Shown: positions 9,193 to 19,245 of the stretch, piece by piece | Numbering within the stretch: the first letter of the stretch is position 1 | Layout of the letters: each line of letters starts with the position of its first letter | Assembly: GCF_900101545.1 (NCBI RefSeq) | Contig: NZ_FMZU01000001.1 | Coordinates: forward strand, 372,001-436,000 | DNA: 64,000 bases | Origin: Variovorax sp. CF079 | Lineage (GTDB): Bacteria; Pseudomonadota; Gammaproteobacteria; Burkholderiales; Burkholderiaceae_C | Direction: 5' to 3' | The notes under the pieces: generated by a model | The model's database searches: none | Seen by the model: the letters and a program-made list of their open reading frames with translations, nothing else | Told to the model about the DNA's origin: nothing | Program-made: the position numbers and the translations under genes

Positions 9193-11022
9193 TCAGCGCC
9201 CGCGCATGAACAGCGAATCGAGCTCGCGGATCGAGACCTGGCGCCAGGTCGGCCGGCCGTGGTTGCACTGGTCCGAGCGCTCGGTGGCTTCCATCTGGCG
9301 CAACAGGCCGTTCATCTCGTCGATGGTCAGCCGGCGGTTGGCGCGCACCGCGCCGTGGCAGGCCATGGTCGACAGCAGCTCGTTCTGGGCCCGCTGCACC
9401 ACGGTGCTGGCGTCGTGGTGGGCCAGCTCGGCCAGCACGCTGCGGGCGAGCTCCACCGGGTCGCCGTCGGCCAGGGTGCCGGGCACCGCGCGCACCGCCA
9501 GCGTGCGCGGCGAGAAGGGCGTGATCTCCAGGCCCAGTGAGGGCAGCACGGCGGCGCAGGCCTCGGCGGTCGCCACTTCCTGCGGCGTGGCAGCGAAGGT
9601 GGCCGGGATCAGGAGCGGCTGGCTCGCGATCGCGGCGCCGTCGAGCTGGGTCTTCAGCCGCTCGTAGACGATGCGCTCGTGCGCGGCATGCATGTCGACG
9701 ATCACCAGGCCCTGGCTGTTCTCGGCCAGGATGTAGATGCCCTGCAGTTGGGCGAGCGCGCGGCCCAGTGGCCAGGCCTGATCGTCGTCGGTGGCCGGCG
9801 TGGGCTTGACGGGTGCTGCCGGAAGCGTGAAAGCCGTGGCCGGCGTCGCGGCGCTGTCGCTGCGCTCGCTGGGCCACATTGCGGCCGCGTCGCCCAGACC
9901 CCGTTCCGCGGCGAAATGGATCGCCGGCTGCGTCCACGAAGGCTCGGGCTGGGGCGAAAGCGGCTTGAAGAAGGGCTCGGCGGCCACCGCTGCCGCTTCG
10001 CCGGCCCGCGGCGCAGCCAGCGCATTCTCGATCGCGTGGCGCACCGCCTGGTGCACCTCGCGCCCGTCGCGGAAGCGCACTTCAATCTTGGTGGGATGCA
10101 CGTTGACGTCGACGCGTGCCGGATCGATCTCGAGATAGAGCGCGTAGACCGGCTGGCGCTGGCCGTGCAGCACGTCTTCGTAGGCGCTGCGCACCGCGTG
10201 CGCCAGCACCTTGTCGCGCACGAAGCGGCCGTTGACGTAGAAGAACTGCTGGTCGGCGCGCGAACGTGCCGCATCGGGAATGCCGGCGCGGCCTGCCACG
10301 CGCACCGGGCCCGCGGCGTGCTCGACCGCCACGCTCTGGGCGACGAAGCCCTCGCCGAGCGTATCGGCCAGGCGCCGGTCGCGCGCATCGGCGGCGCGCC
10401 ACTGCTCGACCAGCCGGCCTTCGTGCCAGACCGAGAAGCCCACATCGGGCCGCGCCAGCGCATGGCGCCGCACCGCCTCGATGCAGTGCGCGAGCTCGGT
10501 GGCATCGGTCTTCAGGAACTTGCGCCGGGCGGGCGTGGCGAAGAACAGCTCGCGCACCTCGACCGTGGTGCCGGCCGCGCGCGCCACCGGCCGCAGCTCG
10601 CCAGTGCGGCCGTCGAGCGCGAAGGCGCTGTCGGCCGCGTGGAAGCGCGACTGCAGGCTGAGCTCGGCGATGGCGTTGATGGCGGCCAGCGCCTCGCCGC
10701 GAAAGCCCATCGTGCCTACCGTCTCCAGGTCGTTCAAGCTGGCGATCTTGCTGGTCGCGTGGCGGCGCAGGGCCAGCGGCAGCTCGTCGCGCGGCAGGCC
10801 CTGGCCGTCGTCCTCGACCGAGATCAGCCGCACGCCGCCGGCCGAGAGTCGCACCGTGACCTGCCGCGCGCCGGCGTCGAGCGCGTTGTCGAGCAGTTCG
10901 CGCACCACCGAGGCGGGCCGCTCCACCACTTCGCCGGCCGCGATCTGGCTGATCAGTTCGTCGGGAAGTTCGCGGATCGGACGGCGCGCGGCCGGGGCGA
11001 GGGAGGAGGGGAGAGCGCTCAC
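9193..11022 (-). CDS. mutL: DNA mismatch repair protein MutL
   Basis: MutL couples mismatch recognition by MutS to strand incision. The 609-residue protein has an N-terminal GHKL ATPase (ELLDNALDAGA; DDGQGL; RHATSKI; GFRGEAL), a transducer domain, a variable linker (about residues 340-430) and a C-terminal dimerisation domain. That domain keeps endonuclease-type motifs: DMHAAHERIVYE (canonical DQHA-x2-E-x4-E with Gln to Met), ACHGAVRANR and CNHGRPTW. It is therefore likely to be a nicking MutL, as known for other betaproteobacteria. The gene diverges from the DedA gene 50 bases away. Confidence 0.95.
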   Translation of the reverse strand: MSALPSSLAPAARRPIRELPDELISQIAAGEVVERPASVVRELLDNALDAGARQVTVRLSAGGVRLISVEDDGQGLPRDELPLALRRHATSKIASLNDLETVGTMGFRGEALAAINAIAELSLQSRFHAADSAFALDGRTGELRPVARAAGTTVEVRELFFATPARRKFLKTDATELAHCIEAVRRHALARPDVGFSVWHEGRLVEQWRAADARDRRLADTLGEGFVAQSVAVEHAAGPVRVAGRAGIPDAARSRADQQFFYVNGRFVRDKVLAHAVRSAYEDVLHGQRQPVYALYLEIDPARVDVNVHPTKIEVRFRDGREVHQAVRHAIENALAAPRAGEAAAVAAEPFFKPLSPQPEPSWTQPAIHFAAERGLGDAAAMWPSERSDSAATPATAFTLPAAPVKPTPATDDDQAWPLGRALAQLQGIYILAENSQGLVIVDMHAAHERIVYERLKTQLDGAAIASQPLLIPATFAATPQEVATAEACAAVLPSLGLEITPFSPRTLAVRAVPGTLADGDPVELARSVLAELAHHDASTVVQRAQNELLSTMACHGAVRANRRLTIDEMNGLLRQMEATERSDQCNHGRPTWRQVSIRELDSLFMRGR

Positions 11023-11072
11023 CGGGGCATTCTAGAAGGGGGCTCGCGAAGCTGCCCGGATAATGCGCGTCC

Positions 11073-11723
11073 ATGGAAATCATCAGCTTCTTCATCGACT
11101 TCATCCTGCATGTCGACAAACATCTCGAGGCCTTCGTCGTCGCCTACGGGCCCTGGGTGTATGCGCTGCTGTTCCTGATCGTGTTCGTCGAGACGGGGCT
11201 CGTGGTGATGCCCTTCCTGCCGGGCGACTCGCTGCTCTTCATCGTCGGCGCGCTGTGCGGCGCGGGGCTGATGAGCTATTCGATCGCGGTGCCGATCCTC
11301 ATCGTGGCCGCGATTCTGGGCGACCAGTGCAACTACAGCATCGGGCGCTATTTCGGGCCCAAGGTTTTCCAGTGGGAGAGCTCGCGCTTCTTCAACCGCA
11401 AGGCCTTCGACCAGGCGCATGCCTTCTACGAGCGCTACGGCGGCGTCACCATCATCCTCGCGCGCTTCATGCCCTTCATCCGTACCTTCGCGCCCTTCGT
11501 CGCGGGCGTGGCCGACATGACGCGCACCAAGTTCACGCTCTACAACATCGTCGGCGCGCTGTTGTGGGTGCTGGGCTTGTGCACGGCGGGCTACCTGTTC
11601 GGCAACATGCCCTTCGTCAAGGAACACCTCGACAAGATCATCTGGGCGCTGATCTTCGTGCCGGGCCTGATCGCGGTCTTCGGCGCCTGGCGCGCGGGCC
11701 GCACGCCTTCCTCGGTGCGTTGA
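11073..11723 (+). CDS. DedA-family inner-membrane protein
   Basis: A 216-residue polytopic membrane protein of the DedA/VTT superfamily. The acidic site (FVETGLVVMPFLPGDSLLF) and the conserved basic motif (ILARFMPFIRTFAPFVAG) are both present. DedA proteins are proton-dependent flippases or recyclers of undecaprenyl phosphate and phosphatidylethanolamine and support envelope homeostasis and resistance to cationic agents. The start is the only ATG before the first hydrophobic segment. A strong hairpin lies just after the stop. Confidence 0.9.
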   Translation: MEIISFFIDFILHVDKHLEAFVVAYGPWVYALLFLIVFVETGLVVMPFLPGDSLLFIVGALCGAGLMSYSIAVPILIVAAILGDQCNYSIGRYFGPKVFQWESSRFFNRKAFDQAHAFYERYGGVTIILARFMPFIRTFAPFVAGVADMTRTKFTLYNIVGALLWVLGLCTAGYLFGNMPFVKEHLDKIIWALIFVPGLIAVFGAWRAGRTPSSVR

Positions 11724-11726
11724 AAA

Positions 11727-11754
11727 CAAAAAAAGGCGCGTCCTCGGACGCGCC
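11727..11754 (-). terminator. Rho-independent terminator for the glycine-zipper gene
   Basis: GGCGCGTCC pairs with GGACGCGCC across a tight loop. Read leftward it is followed by a run of T, so it is a good terminator for the minus-strand lipoprotein gene, and a weaker one for dedA on the plus strand. Confidence 0.8.
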
Positions 11755-11778
11755 TTCGATCATGCAAGAGCCACGAGC

Positions 11779-12057
11779 TCAGTAGTTCGGGCCGTTGTAG
11801 GGGTAGTAGCCGCCACTGCGTTGTCCGCGGTAGTAGTTGCGCTCGTCGGCGCGGCGACCCACCTGGTTACCGATCAAGCCGCCGATGGCGGCACCACCCA
11901 CGGTGCTGGCGGTATTGCCGCCGATCGCATTGCCGATCACCGCGCCGCCCACGGCACCACCGGCCGTGCCCCACTGCTCGTTCGGTCCCGCTGCGCAACC
12001 CGCCAGGGTCATGACGGTCGTGGCCGCTGCAGCCGTGATCCAGAGACGTGTCTTCAT
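11779..12057 (-). CDS. Glycine-zipper lipoprotein
   Basis: A 92-residue lipoprotein: a signal with lipobox LAGC, then a glycine-zipper segment with many GGA and GNAIGG repeats (about residues 30-65) and a Tyr/Arg-rich tail. Glycine-zipper proteins such as OsmB and SlyB sit in or against the outer membrane and are often stress-induced. The ATG has AAGGTGG six bases upstream; a GTG three codons earlier is less likely. It is a single-gene unit with its own terminator. Confidence 0.85.
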   Translation of the reverse strand: MKTRLWITAAAATTVMTLAGCAAGPNEQWGTAGGAVGGAVIGNAIGGNTASTVGGAAIGGLIGNQVGRRADERNYYRGQRSGGYYPYNGPNY

Positions 12058-12268
12058 GGTGTCCACCTTTCAAACAGTGATGAAGACATTCTGTAAAAGC
12101 CCTGCGCCACGGGTGTAGGAGTCCGCCGCACCCCCTTGCCCGAGAGCATGCGCTGCATTCGTGCAACAAAGAGCGCGCGTTCCGCAGGCGGCGACGCATG
12201 GCAGGCGATTGCGAGGGCCGGCCAAGAAAGCTAGTCTGCGCGCATCGACGCATTCCCAGGAGGCAGCC

Positions 12269-13729
12269 ATGGAGATCCGCAATCCTTCCCCCGGCCTCTA
12301 CAACGAGGATCTCGCACCCGCCAAGGTGCGCAACTGGGGCGCCTTCAGCATCTTCAACGTGTGGACCTCGGACGTGCACAGCCTGTGGGGCTATTACCTG
12401 GCGGCCAGCCTGTTCCTGCTGTGCGGCAGCTTCACCAACTTCCTGCTTGCGATCGGGCTCGGTTCGCTGCTGATCTTCTTCCTCATGAACCTGATCGGCT
12501 ACGCCGGCGAAAAGACCGGGGTGCCGTACCCGGTGCTGGCACGTGCGTCCTTCGGCGTGTGGGGCGCGAACCTGGCGGCGCTGGTGCGGGCCGTGGTGGC
12601 TTGCTTCTGGTACGGCGCGCAGACGGCGGCCGCGTCGGGCGCCGTGGTCGCCTTGCTGATCCGCAACGACAGCATGCTCGAGTTTCACAAGAGTACGCAG
12701 ATCCTCGGCCATTCGGGCCTGGAGGTGGTCTGCTACGTGGTGATCTGGGCGCTGCAACTGCTCATCATCCAGAAAGGCATGGAGACGGTGCGCAGGTTCC
12801 AGGATTGGGCCGGCCCCGCGGTATGGATTGCGATGCTGATCCTGGCCATCGGCCTGTGCGTCAAGGCGGGCGGCTTCTCCTTCGACCACGGCATTCCGCA
12901 GGACGTGCTGCTGGCAAAGACCAAGGACGCCGGCGTGAGCGGCGAGCCGGGCTCCTTCTGGGCCTTGATGGCGGTGGCTGCGACCTGGATCACCTACTTC
13001 GCCGCGCTGTACCTCAACTTCTGCGATTTCTCGCGCTACGCCAAGAACAAGGACGCGGTGAAAAAAGGCAACCTTTGGGGCCTGCCGGTCAACCTGGTCG
13101 CCTTCTCGCTGGTCGCCGGCATCACGACCATCGCGGCCTTCAAGGTCTACGGTGAAGTACTGCTGCACCCGGAGCAGATCTCCGCCAAGTTCGACAGCTG
13201 GGTGCTGGCGCTGATCGCCGCCATCACCTTCGCGGTGGCCACGCTGGGCATCAACGTCGTCGCGAACTTCGTCTCCGCCGCCTTCGACATTTCGAACGTG
13301 TTCCCCCGGCAGATCAGCTTCAAGAAGGGCGGCTACATCGCGGCGGCGATTGCGCTGGTGCTCTATCCCTTCGCGCCCTGGGAGGGCAATGCCGCGAATT
13401 TCGTCAACGCCATCGGCGCCACGATGGGGCCGCTCTTGGGCGTCATCCTGGTCGACTACTACCTGGTCGCGAAAGGCAACATCAATGTCGCGGCGCTCTA
13501 CGACGAGAACGGCGAGTATCGCTACGAGGGCGGCTGGAACGTCAACGCGCTCGTGGCCGCGGGCGTCGGCAGCGTGTTCTCGACCCTTCTTCCGAATTTC
13601 ACCAGCCTGCTGCCGGCGTGGTGGAACACCTGCGGCTGGTTCTTCGGCGTGCTGATCGGCGGCGGCGTGTACCTGCTGATGGCGACCCTGCGGCCGCGCA
13701 CCGCGGTCGCCGCAAGTGCAAAGGCCTGA
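12269..13729 (+). CDS. NCS1-family nucleobase/allantoin-type permease
   Basis: A 486-residue permease with about 12 transmembrane segments. N-terminal NEDLAP...WGAFSIFNVWTSDVHSLWGYY is typical of NCS1 transporters, which carry uracil, cytosine, thiamine, allantoin or hydantoins with a cation. The start follows CCAGGAGGCAGCC, a strong ribosome binding site. No catabolic gene for a nucleobase or hydantoin is adjacent, so the substrate is open. About 210 bases upstream hold no other gene; I see only promoter-like sequence there. Confidence 0.88.
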   Translation: MEIRNPSPGLYNEDLAPAKVRNWGAFSIFNVWTSDVHSLWGYYLAASLFLLCGSFTNFLLAIGLGSLLIFFLMNLIGYAGEKTGVPYPVLARASFGVWGANLAALVRAVVACFWYGAQTAAASGAVVALLIRNDSMLEFHKSTQILGHSGLEVVCYVVIWALQLLIIQKGMETVRRFQDWAGPAVWIAMLILAIGLCVKAGGFSFDHGIPQDVLLAKTKDAGVSGEPGSFWALMAVAATWITYFAALYLNFCDFSRYAKNKDAVKKGNLWGLPVNLVAFSLVAGITTIAAFKVYGEVLLHPEQISAKFDSWVLALIAAITFAVATLGINVVANFVSAAFDISNVFPRQISFKKGGYIAAAIALVLYPFAPWEGNAANFVNAIGATMGPLLGVILVDYYLVAKGNINVAALYDENGEYRYEGGWNVNALVAAGVGSVFSTLLPNFTSLLPAWWNTCGWFFGVLIGGGVYLLMATLRPRTAVAASAKA

Positions 13730-13744
13730 CCGCGGCAACGCGCG

Positions 13745-15193
13745 CTACAGCTGACGGCTGCGCGCCAGCGGCGGGTTCTGCGCAAAGTAGCGCTGGATGC
13801 CGCGCATCAGCGCGTCCGCGAGGTTTTCCTGGTACTCGACGCTCCGCAGCTTGGCTTCTTCTTCCGGGTTGCTGATGAAGGCGGTCTCCACCAGCACGCT
13901 CGGGATGTCGGGCGCCTTGAGCACCGCGAAGCCGGCCTGCTCGACCTGCGGCTTGTGCAGGCGCGCGCCGATGCCGCGGATCTCGCCGAGCATCGCGCCG
14001 CCGAGCTTGAGGCTGTCGTTGATCTGCGCCGTGGTGCTCATGTCGAGCAGGGCGCGCTGCACCTGGACCTCGTGCGTGCCCACGTTCACGCCGCCGACCT
14101 TGTCGGCCTGGTTCTCCTTGTTGGCGAGCCAGCGCGCTGCGCTGCTCGAGGCGCCGGTCTGGCTCAGCGCGAACACGCTGGCGCCGCGCGCTTCGGGCGT
14201 GGTGAAGGCATCGGCATGGATGCTCACGAACAGGTCGGCCTGCACGCGGCGCGCCTTCTGCACGCGCGTGCCCAGCGGCACGAAGAAGTCGGCATCGCGC
14301 GTGAGAAAGGCGCGCATCGGATTGCCGTTGACGCTGCTCCCATTGATGCGGTCGCGCAGCCGGTGCGCGACCTGCAGCACGATGTCCTTTTCGCGCGTGC
14401 CGTTGGGGCCGATCGCACCCGGGTCTTCGCCGCCGTGGCCCGGATCGAGCGCGACGATGATGATGCGGTCGGTGCCGCTCGCGGTCGCGCCGCCGTTGCG
14501 CGCGGTGGCGGAAGAGGGCGGCGAGAGGGGTGTCACCGGCGTCGTTCCCACCACGGGCGGCAGCGGCGCCGGAACGACCAGCGCCTGTGCGGGCGGCGAG
14601 GAAGGCGAGGGGCGCATCGACTGCTGCGCCATCAATTCGCCCAGCGGATCGACCGCCGGGGGCGCGGGAGTGCGCGGCGCGATGCCCGCGACGGTGCCGT
14701 CGCGGCCGGGGGCCTTGGGCGCATCGCGCAGCCGCTCGGCGATCAGGGCTTCCAGCGGATCGAGCGCCTGCTGCGGATAGAGGTCCAGCACCAGCCGGTG
14801 CTGGTAAGCGGCCACCGGCGCCAGCGAGAAGACCTGAGGGGCCACCGACTGCTTGAGGTCGAACACGATGCGCACCACGCTGGGCGCGAACTGACCGACG
14901 CGCAGGCCGTTGATGAAGGGGTCGTCGGGCTTGATCTTGCCGACCAGCTCGCGTAGCGCGGGATTGAGATCGATCCCGTCGATGTCGACTGCGAGACGCG
15001 GCGGACTGCCGACCACGAGCTGTTGCGAATGCAGGCGGCCGTCGGATTCGATGGTGACGCGCGTGTAGTCGGCCGCCGGCCAGACGCGCACCGCCACGAT
15101 GGTGGCGCCGCGCGCGATCTCGTGCACGCCGAGCAGGAGGGCGATGCTGCCGCCCTGCAGCAGTACGCGTCGTTTCAGTTGGCCGGCTTTCAT
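13745..15193 (-). CDS. amiC: N-acetylmuramoyl-L-alanine amidase AmiC
   Basis: A 482-residue periplasmic amidase that cleaves the peptide stem from peptidoglycan during cell separation. It has a twin-arginine-type signal (KRRVLLQGG, close to the RRRLLQG of E. coli AmiC), an AMIN domain (about residues 30-130) for septal targeting, a Pro/Ala-rich linker, and a C-terminal zinc amidase (LDPGHGGEDPGAIG, SIHADAF, VLVETAFISNPEEE). The ATG overlaps the tsaE stop by four bases, a pairing common in betaproteobacteria. Confidence 0.92.
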   Translation of the reverse strand: MKAGQLKRRVLLQGGSIALLLGVHEIARGATIVAVRVWPAADYTRVTIESDGRLHSQQLVVGSPPRLAVDIDGIDLNPALRELVGKIKPDDPFINGLRVGQFAPSVVRIVFDLKQSVAPQVFSLAPVAAYQHRLVLDLYPQQALDPLEALIAERLRDAPKAPGRDGTVAGIAPRTPAPPAVDPLGELMAQQSMRPSPSSPPAQALVVPAPLPPVVGTTPVTPLSPPSSATARNGGATASGTDRIIIVALDPGHGGEDPGAIGPNGTREKDIVLQVAHRLRDRINGSSVNGNPMRAFLTRDADFFVPLGTRVQKARRVQADLFVSIHADAFTTPEARGASVFALSQTGASSSAARWLANKENQADKVGGVNVGTHEVQVQRALLDMSTTAQINDSLKLGGAMLGEIRGIGARLHKPQVEQAGFAVLKAPDIPSVLVETAFISNPEEEAKLRSVEYQENLADALMRGIQRYFAQNPPLARSRQL

Positions 15194-15675
15194 GCGCTGG
15201 CGGCGGCGAGCAACCGACTGCCGCGCGGCGTGTTCGCGTGCAGGGTCACGGTGCGGGTGTCGTCGATCATTGCTTCGATTTTAATAGCAAGGTCTGCAAG
15301 CGGAATGCGCCCTGCAGCGTTTTCGGGCCATTCCGCGAGTTTGAGGCCCGAACCCGCGAAGATGTCACGGAAGCCGGCATCGTCCCATTCGTGCGGATCG
15401 CTGAAACGGTAGAAATCGAAGTGGAAGATGGCCAGGCCGCCGGGCGCCTCGTGCGGCTCGACGACCGCGTAGGTCGGGCTCTTGATGCGCGAGCCGATGC
15501 CGAGCGCGCGCAACAGGTGGCGCACGAAGGTGGTCTTGCCGGCGCCGAGGTCTCCATGCAATGCAATGAACGCGTCAGCCAGGTCGGGCGATGACGCGAG
15601 TGCGCGCGCCAGCGCGTCGCAATCGTCTTCGCTGCGCCAGCGTTGCACGAGGCTTTGCGTTTCTACAATTGGCAG

Positions 15676-15690
<15 letters not shown>
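15190..15690 (-). CDS. tsaE: tRNA threonylcarbamoyladenosine ATPase TsaE
   Basis: TsaE is the ATPase that works with TsaB and TsaD to make t6A37 in tRNA. Walker A GDLGAGKTT, the SPTYAVVEPHE switch region, FDFYRF and LAEWPENA are present. With the ATG at 15690 the protein has 166 residues; an internal GTG at 15648 (152 residues) is an alternative. The 5' end overlaps queG on the other strand by about 15 bases. It is translationally coupled to amiC. Confidence 0.88.
15664..15669 (+). promoter_or_regulatory. -10 element of queG
   Basis: TACAAT lies six bases before the GTG chosen for queG, which would make the message leaderless. It is inside the 5' end of tsaE, so the two divergent genes share promoter DNA. 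Confidence 0.5.
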
Positions 15691-16732
<1,042 letters not shown>

Positions 16733-16746
<14 letters not shown>

Positions 16747-17161
16747 TCGCCGAGACCTGCGCCGTTCCCGCGTCGAGCGAACGCATCGAGTTCAGCCGCA
16801 GCGAGGCGTATTTGAGGACCGGATTGTTGATCAGCTTGCCGCTGAAATACCCGTTGAAGCGCGTGTCCTTGCAGTCGCTGATCGTGAGGTCGAGCGAGGC
16901 GTTGGCCGGCGAAACGAAGTCGACGCTCGAGCCCGTCATCGTGCATGCGGCGCCCGGTACCTGGCCGCGCACCGTGCCGTCGGGATCGATCTGCATCGCG
17001 CCCGCGTGGACCTCCGGCGGACCCTGTGCGCCGGTGTCCTGCTGGACCACGTAGAAAAGAAAAGGCCCGCTCCACGCACCGTGGTAGCGGGTGTGCTCCT
17101 GCGCCTGCGCCTGCACCGCCCCCGCGAGCAATGCTGCGACAACGGCCGGTAGGTAGCGCAT
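16733..17161 (-). CDS. Small secreted protein of unknown function
   Basis: A 142-residue protein with a clear Sec signal (MRYLPAVVAALLAGAVQAQAQ). The mature part is rich in Gly, Ser and Asp, includes one close cysteine pair (Cys73 and Cys97, approximate) and looks like a single beta-rich periplasmic domain. I do not recognise the family. It faces queG and overlaps its last 14 bases, and is followed upstream by the AEC transporter in the same direction. Confidence 0.65.
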
Positions 17162-17191
17162 CGTGCGATGGTAGCGACTGATGATGACGGT

Positions 17192-18097
17192 TCAGCGCGA
17201 GAGTGCCAGGGCGAAGGGCAGGCTTGCCACACCGAGCAGCGTCGACAGCGTCACGAGGCCCGCCACGTAGGCGCCGTTGTAGCCCATGCGCGCGGCCAGC
17301 ACGTAGGCGCTCGACGCAGTCGGCACCGCGGAAAAAGTCATCAGCACCGCGGCCTGCGCGCCGCCGAGCTGCAGTGCGCCGGCCAGGCCCCAGGCGATCA
17401 GCGGCAGCACGAGATGCCGGATCGATAGCACCGACACCGCCAGCACCTTGCCGCGCGCGAGCGTCGCGAACTGCATGCCGGCGCCGGCCGCCATCAGGCC
17501 GAGCGCGAGCGATGCGGCACCGATGCGCGTGAGCGTCGGCTCGAGCCAGTTCGGCACGCTGAAGCCGAGCAGGTTGGCGACCAGGCCGCTGAGCGTCGCG
17601 ATGATCAGCGGGTTGCGGATCAGCTGCCGCGCCAGGCCGGTCTGCGCATGCCGCGCCATCGGCCACACGGCGGCGATGTTGAAGAGCGGCACGCACACGC
17701 CGATCAGCACCGCGATCATCAGGAGCCCCGCGGGGCCCGCCATGCGGTCGGCCAGCGCGAGGCAGATGAAGGAGTTGAAGCGGAAGGCGACCTGCGCGCT
17801 GGCCGCGTGATCGCTGCGGTCGATGTGCGTGCCGATACCGGGCAGGAAGGGCAGCATGTAGGCGAGCGCGATGCCGGCCAGCCCGACGCCGACACCGGCC
17901 GTCAGCAAGTGCGAGGTGGCGCCGAAGTCGAGCGGGCTGCGCACGATCGAGTGGAACAGCAGCACCGGAAAAAGAAAGTAGTAGACCAGGCTCTCGACCT
18001 GGTCCCAGACGCGGCGGTCCAGCGGGGTGTAGCGGCAGAGCAGCCAGCCGCAGGCGATGAGGGAGAAGTCGGGGAAGAGCAGTTGGGCATAGTTCAC
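17192..18097 (-). CDS. AEC-family transporter
   Basis: A 301-residue membrane protein with about ten hydrophobic segments and the auxin-efflux-carrier/bile-acid-type fold: two similar halves, with a conserved proline region near NPLIIATLSG and a C-terminal VLMTFSAVPTASSAYVLA. Bacterial AEC members move malonate, malate or other carboxylates, or act as efflux carriers. I choose the GTG start (VNYAQLLFPDFSL) because it begins directly at the first helix; an ATG 13 codons upstream lies in promoter-like DNA. Confidence 0.8.
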   Translation of the reverse strand: MNYAQLLFPDFSLIACGWLLCRYTPLDRRVWDQVESLVYYFLFPVLLFHSIVRSPLDFGATSHLLTAGVGVGLAGIALAYMLPFLPGIGTHIDRSDHAASAQVAFRFNSFICLALADRMAGPAGLLMIAVLIGVCVPLFNIAAVWPMARHAQTGLARQLIRNPLIIATLSGLVANLLGFSVPNWLEPTLTRIGAASLALGLMAAGAGMQFATLARGKVLAVSVLSIRHLVLPLIAWGLAGALQLGGAQAAVLMTFSAVPTASSAYVLAARMGYNGAYVAGLVTLSTLLGVASLPFALALSR

Positions 18098-18202
18098 CGG
18101 TCGAGGATAAACGGCCGATTTCCATGGGTTATCCACGAACTGGGGTGGTCACAGACCCGTTAGCATCCTGGCTTCGCTTTTTCGACCTCCAGGAGCTCTT
18201 CA

Positions 18203-19177
18203 ATGCAACGTCGTCAATGGAATGCACTCGCCGGCGCCGCCGCGCTGGCGCTGATCGCCGGCCCCAGCTGGGCGCAGGGCTACCCGAACAAGCCCATCGA
18301 GCTGCAAGTACCCTTTGCGCCGGGCGGCACCACCGACATCGTGGCGCGCGTGATCTCCGAGCCGCTGGGCAAGGCGCTGGGCCAGAGCGTGGTGGTGATC
18401 AACAAGGCGGGCGGCGGCGGCATCGTCGGCGCGGCGGAGACCGCGCGGGTCGCGCCGGACGGCTACAAGCTCGGCGTGGCAACCGTGTCGAGCACGGCCG
18501 CCAACCCGGCGATCAACCCCAAGGTGCCCTACGACCCGATCAACGACTTCACGCCGATCATCAACATCGCGGCGACGCCGAACATCATCGCGGTGCACCC
18601 GAGCTTCCCGGCCAAGAACTACGCCGAGTTCGTGGCCGAGATCAAGAAGAATCCGGGCAAGTATTCGTACGCCTCCTCGGGCACCGGCGGCATCGGCCAT
18701 CTGCTGATGGAGCTCTACAAGAACCTGACCAGCACCTTCATCACCCACATTCCCTACCGCGGCGCTGGTCCGGCGCTGAACGACGTGGTGGCCGGCCAGG
18801 TCCCGATCATGTTCGACAACATCCCGTCGGCGCTGCCCTTCATCAAGTCCGGCAAGCTGGTGCCGATCGTGGTCTCGGCGCCGCAGCGGCTGAAGGACCT
18901 GCCCAACGTGCCGACCTTCAAGGAAGTCGGGCTCGAGCCGGTCAACCGCATGGCGTACTACGGCATCCTCGGGCCCAAGGGCCTGCCGAAGGAAGTGGTC
19001 GACAAGATCAACGCCGGCGTGAAGAAGTCGCTCGAAGACCCGGCGGTGCGCAAGCGCATCGAGGACACCGGCTCGCTGATCGTGGGCAACACGCCGGAGC
19101 AGTTCGCCGCGCAGATCAAGGCCGAATACGAGGTCTACAAGCAGGTGGTCGCCAAGCAGAAGCTCACGCTCGACTAG
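18203..19177 (+). CDS. Bug-type tripartite tricarboxylate receptor (1)
   Basis: A 324-residue periplasmic solute-binding protein with signal peptide ending SWAQ. Hallmarks are [33 protein letters not shown] and [18 protein letters not shown]. Bug proteins usually deliver organic acids to a TctAB membrane pair, but no tctA or tctB is near, so it is an orphan receptor as is common in this family. CCAGGAGC precedes the ATG and a strong terminator follows, so it is a single-gene unit. Confidence 0.88.
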   Translation: MQRRQWNALAGAAALALIAGPSWAQGYPNKPIELQVPFAPGGTTDIVARVISEPLGKALGQSVVVINKAGGGGIVGAAETARVAPDGYKLGVATVSSTAANPAINPKVPYDPINDFTPIINIAATPNIIAVHPSFPAKNYAEFVAEIKKNPGKYSYASSGTGGIGHLLMELYKNLTSTFITHIPYRGAGPALNDVVAGQVPIMFDNIPSALPFIKSGKLVPIVVSAPQRLKDLPNVPTFKEVGLEPVNRMAYYGILGPKGLPKEVVDKINAGVKKSLEDPAVRKRIEDTGSLIVGNTPEQFAAQIKAEYEVYKQVVAKQKLTLD

Positions 19178-19198
19178 GCCGACTTTCCTCGATCCAGA

Positions 19199-19230
19199 GC
19201 CGCCCGCGCCCCGGGCGGCTTTTTTCTTTT
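19199..19230 (+). terminator. Rho-independent terminator
   Basis: GCCGCCCG pairs with CGGGCGGC across a five-base loop and is followed by TTTTTTCTTTT. It ends the Bug-receptor transcript just before xerD. Confidence 0.9.
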
Positions 19231-19245
19231 GCTATCTTGCACGGC

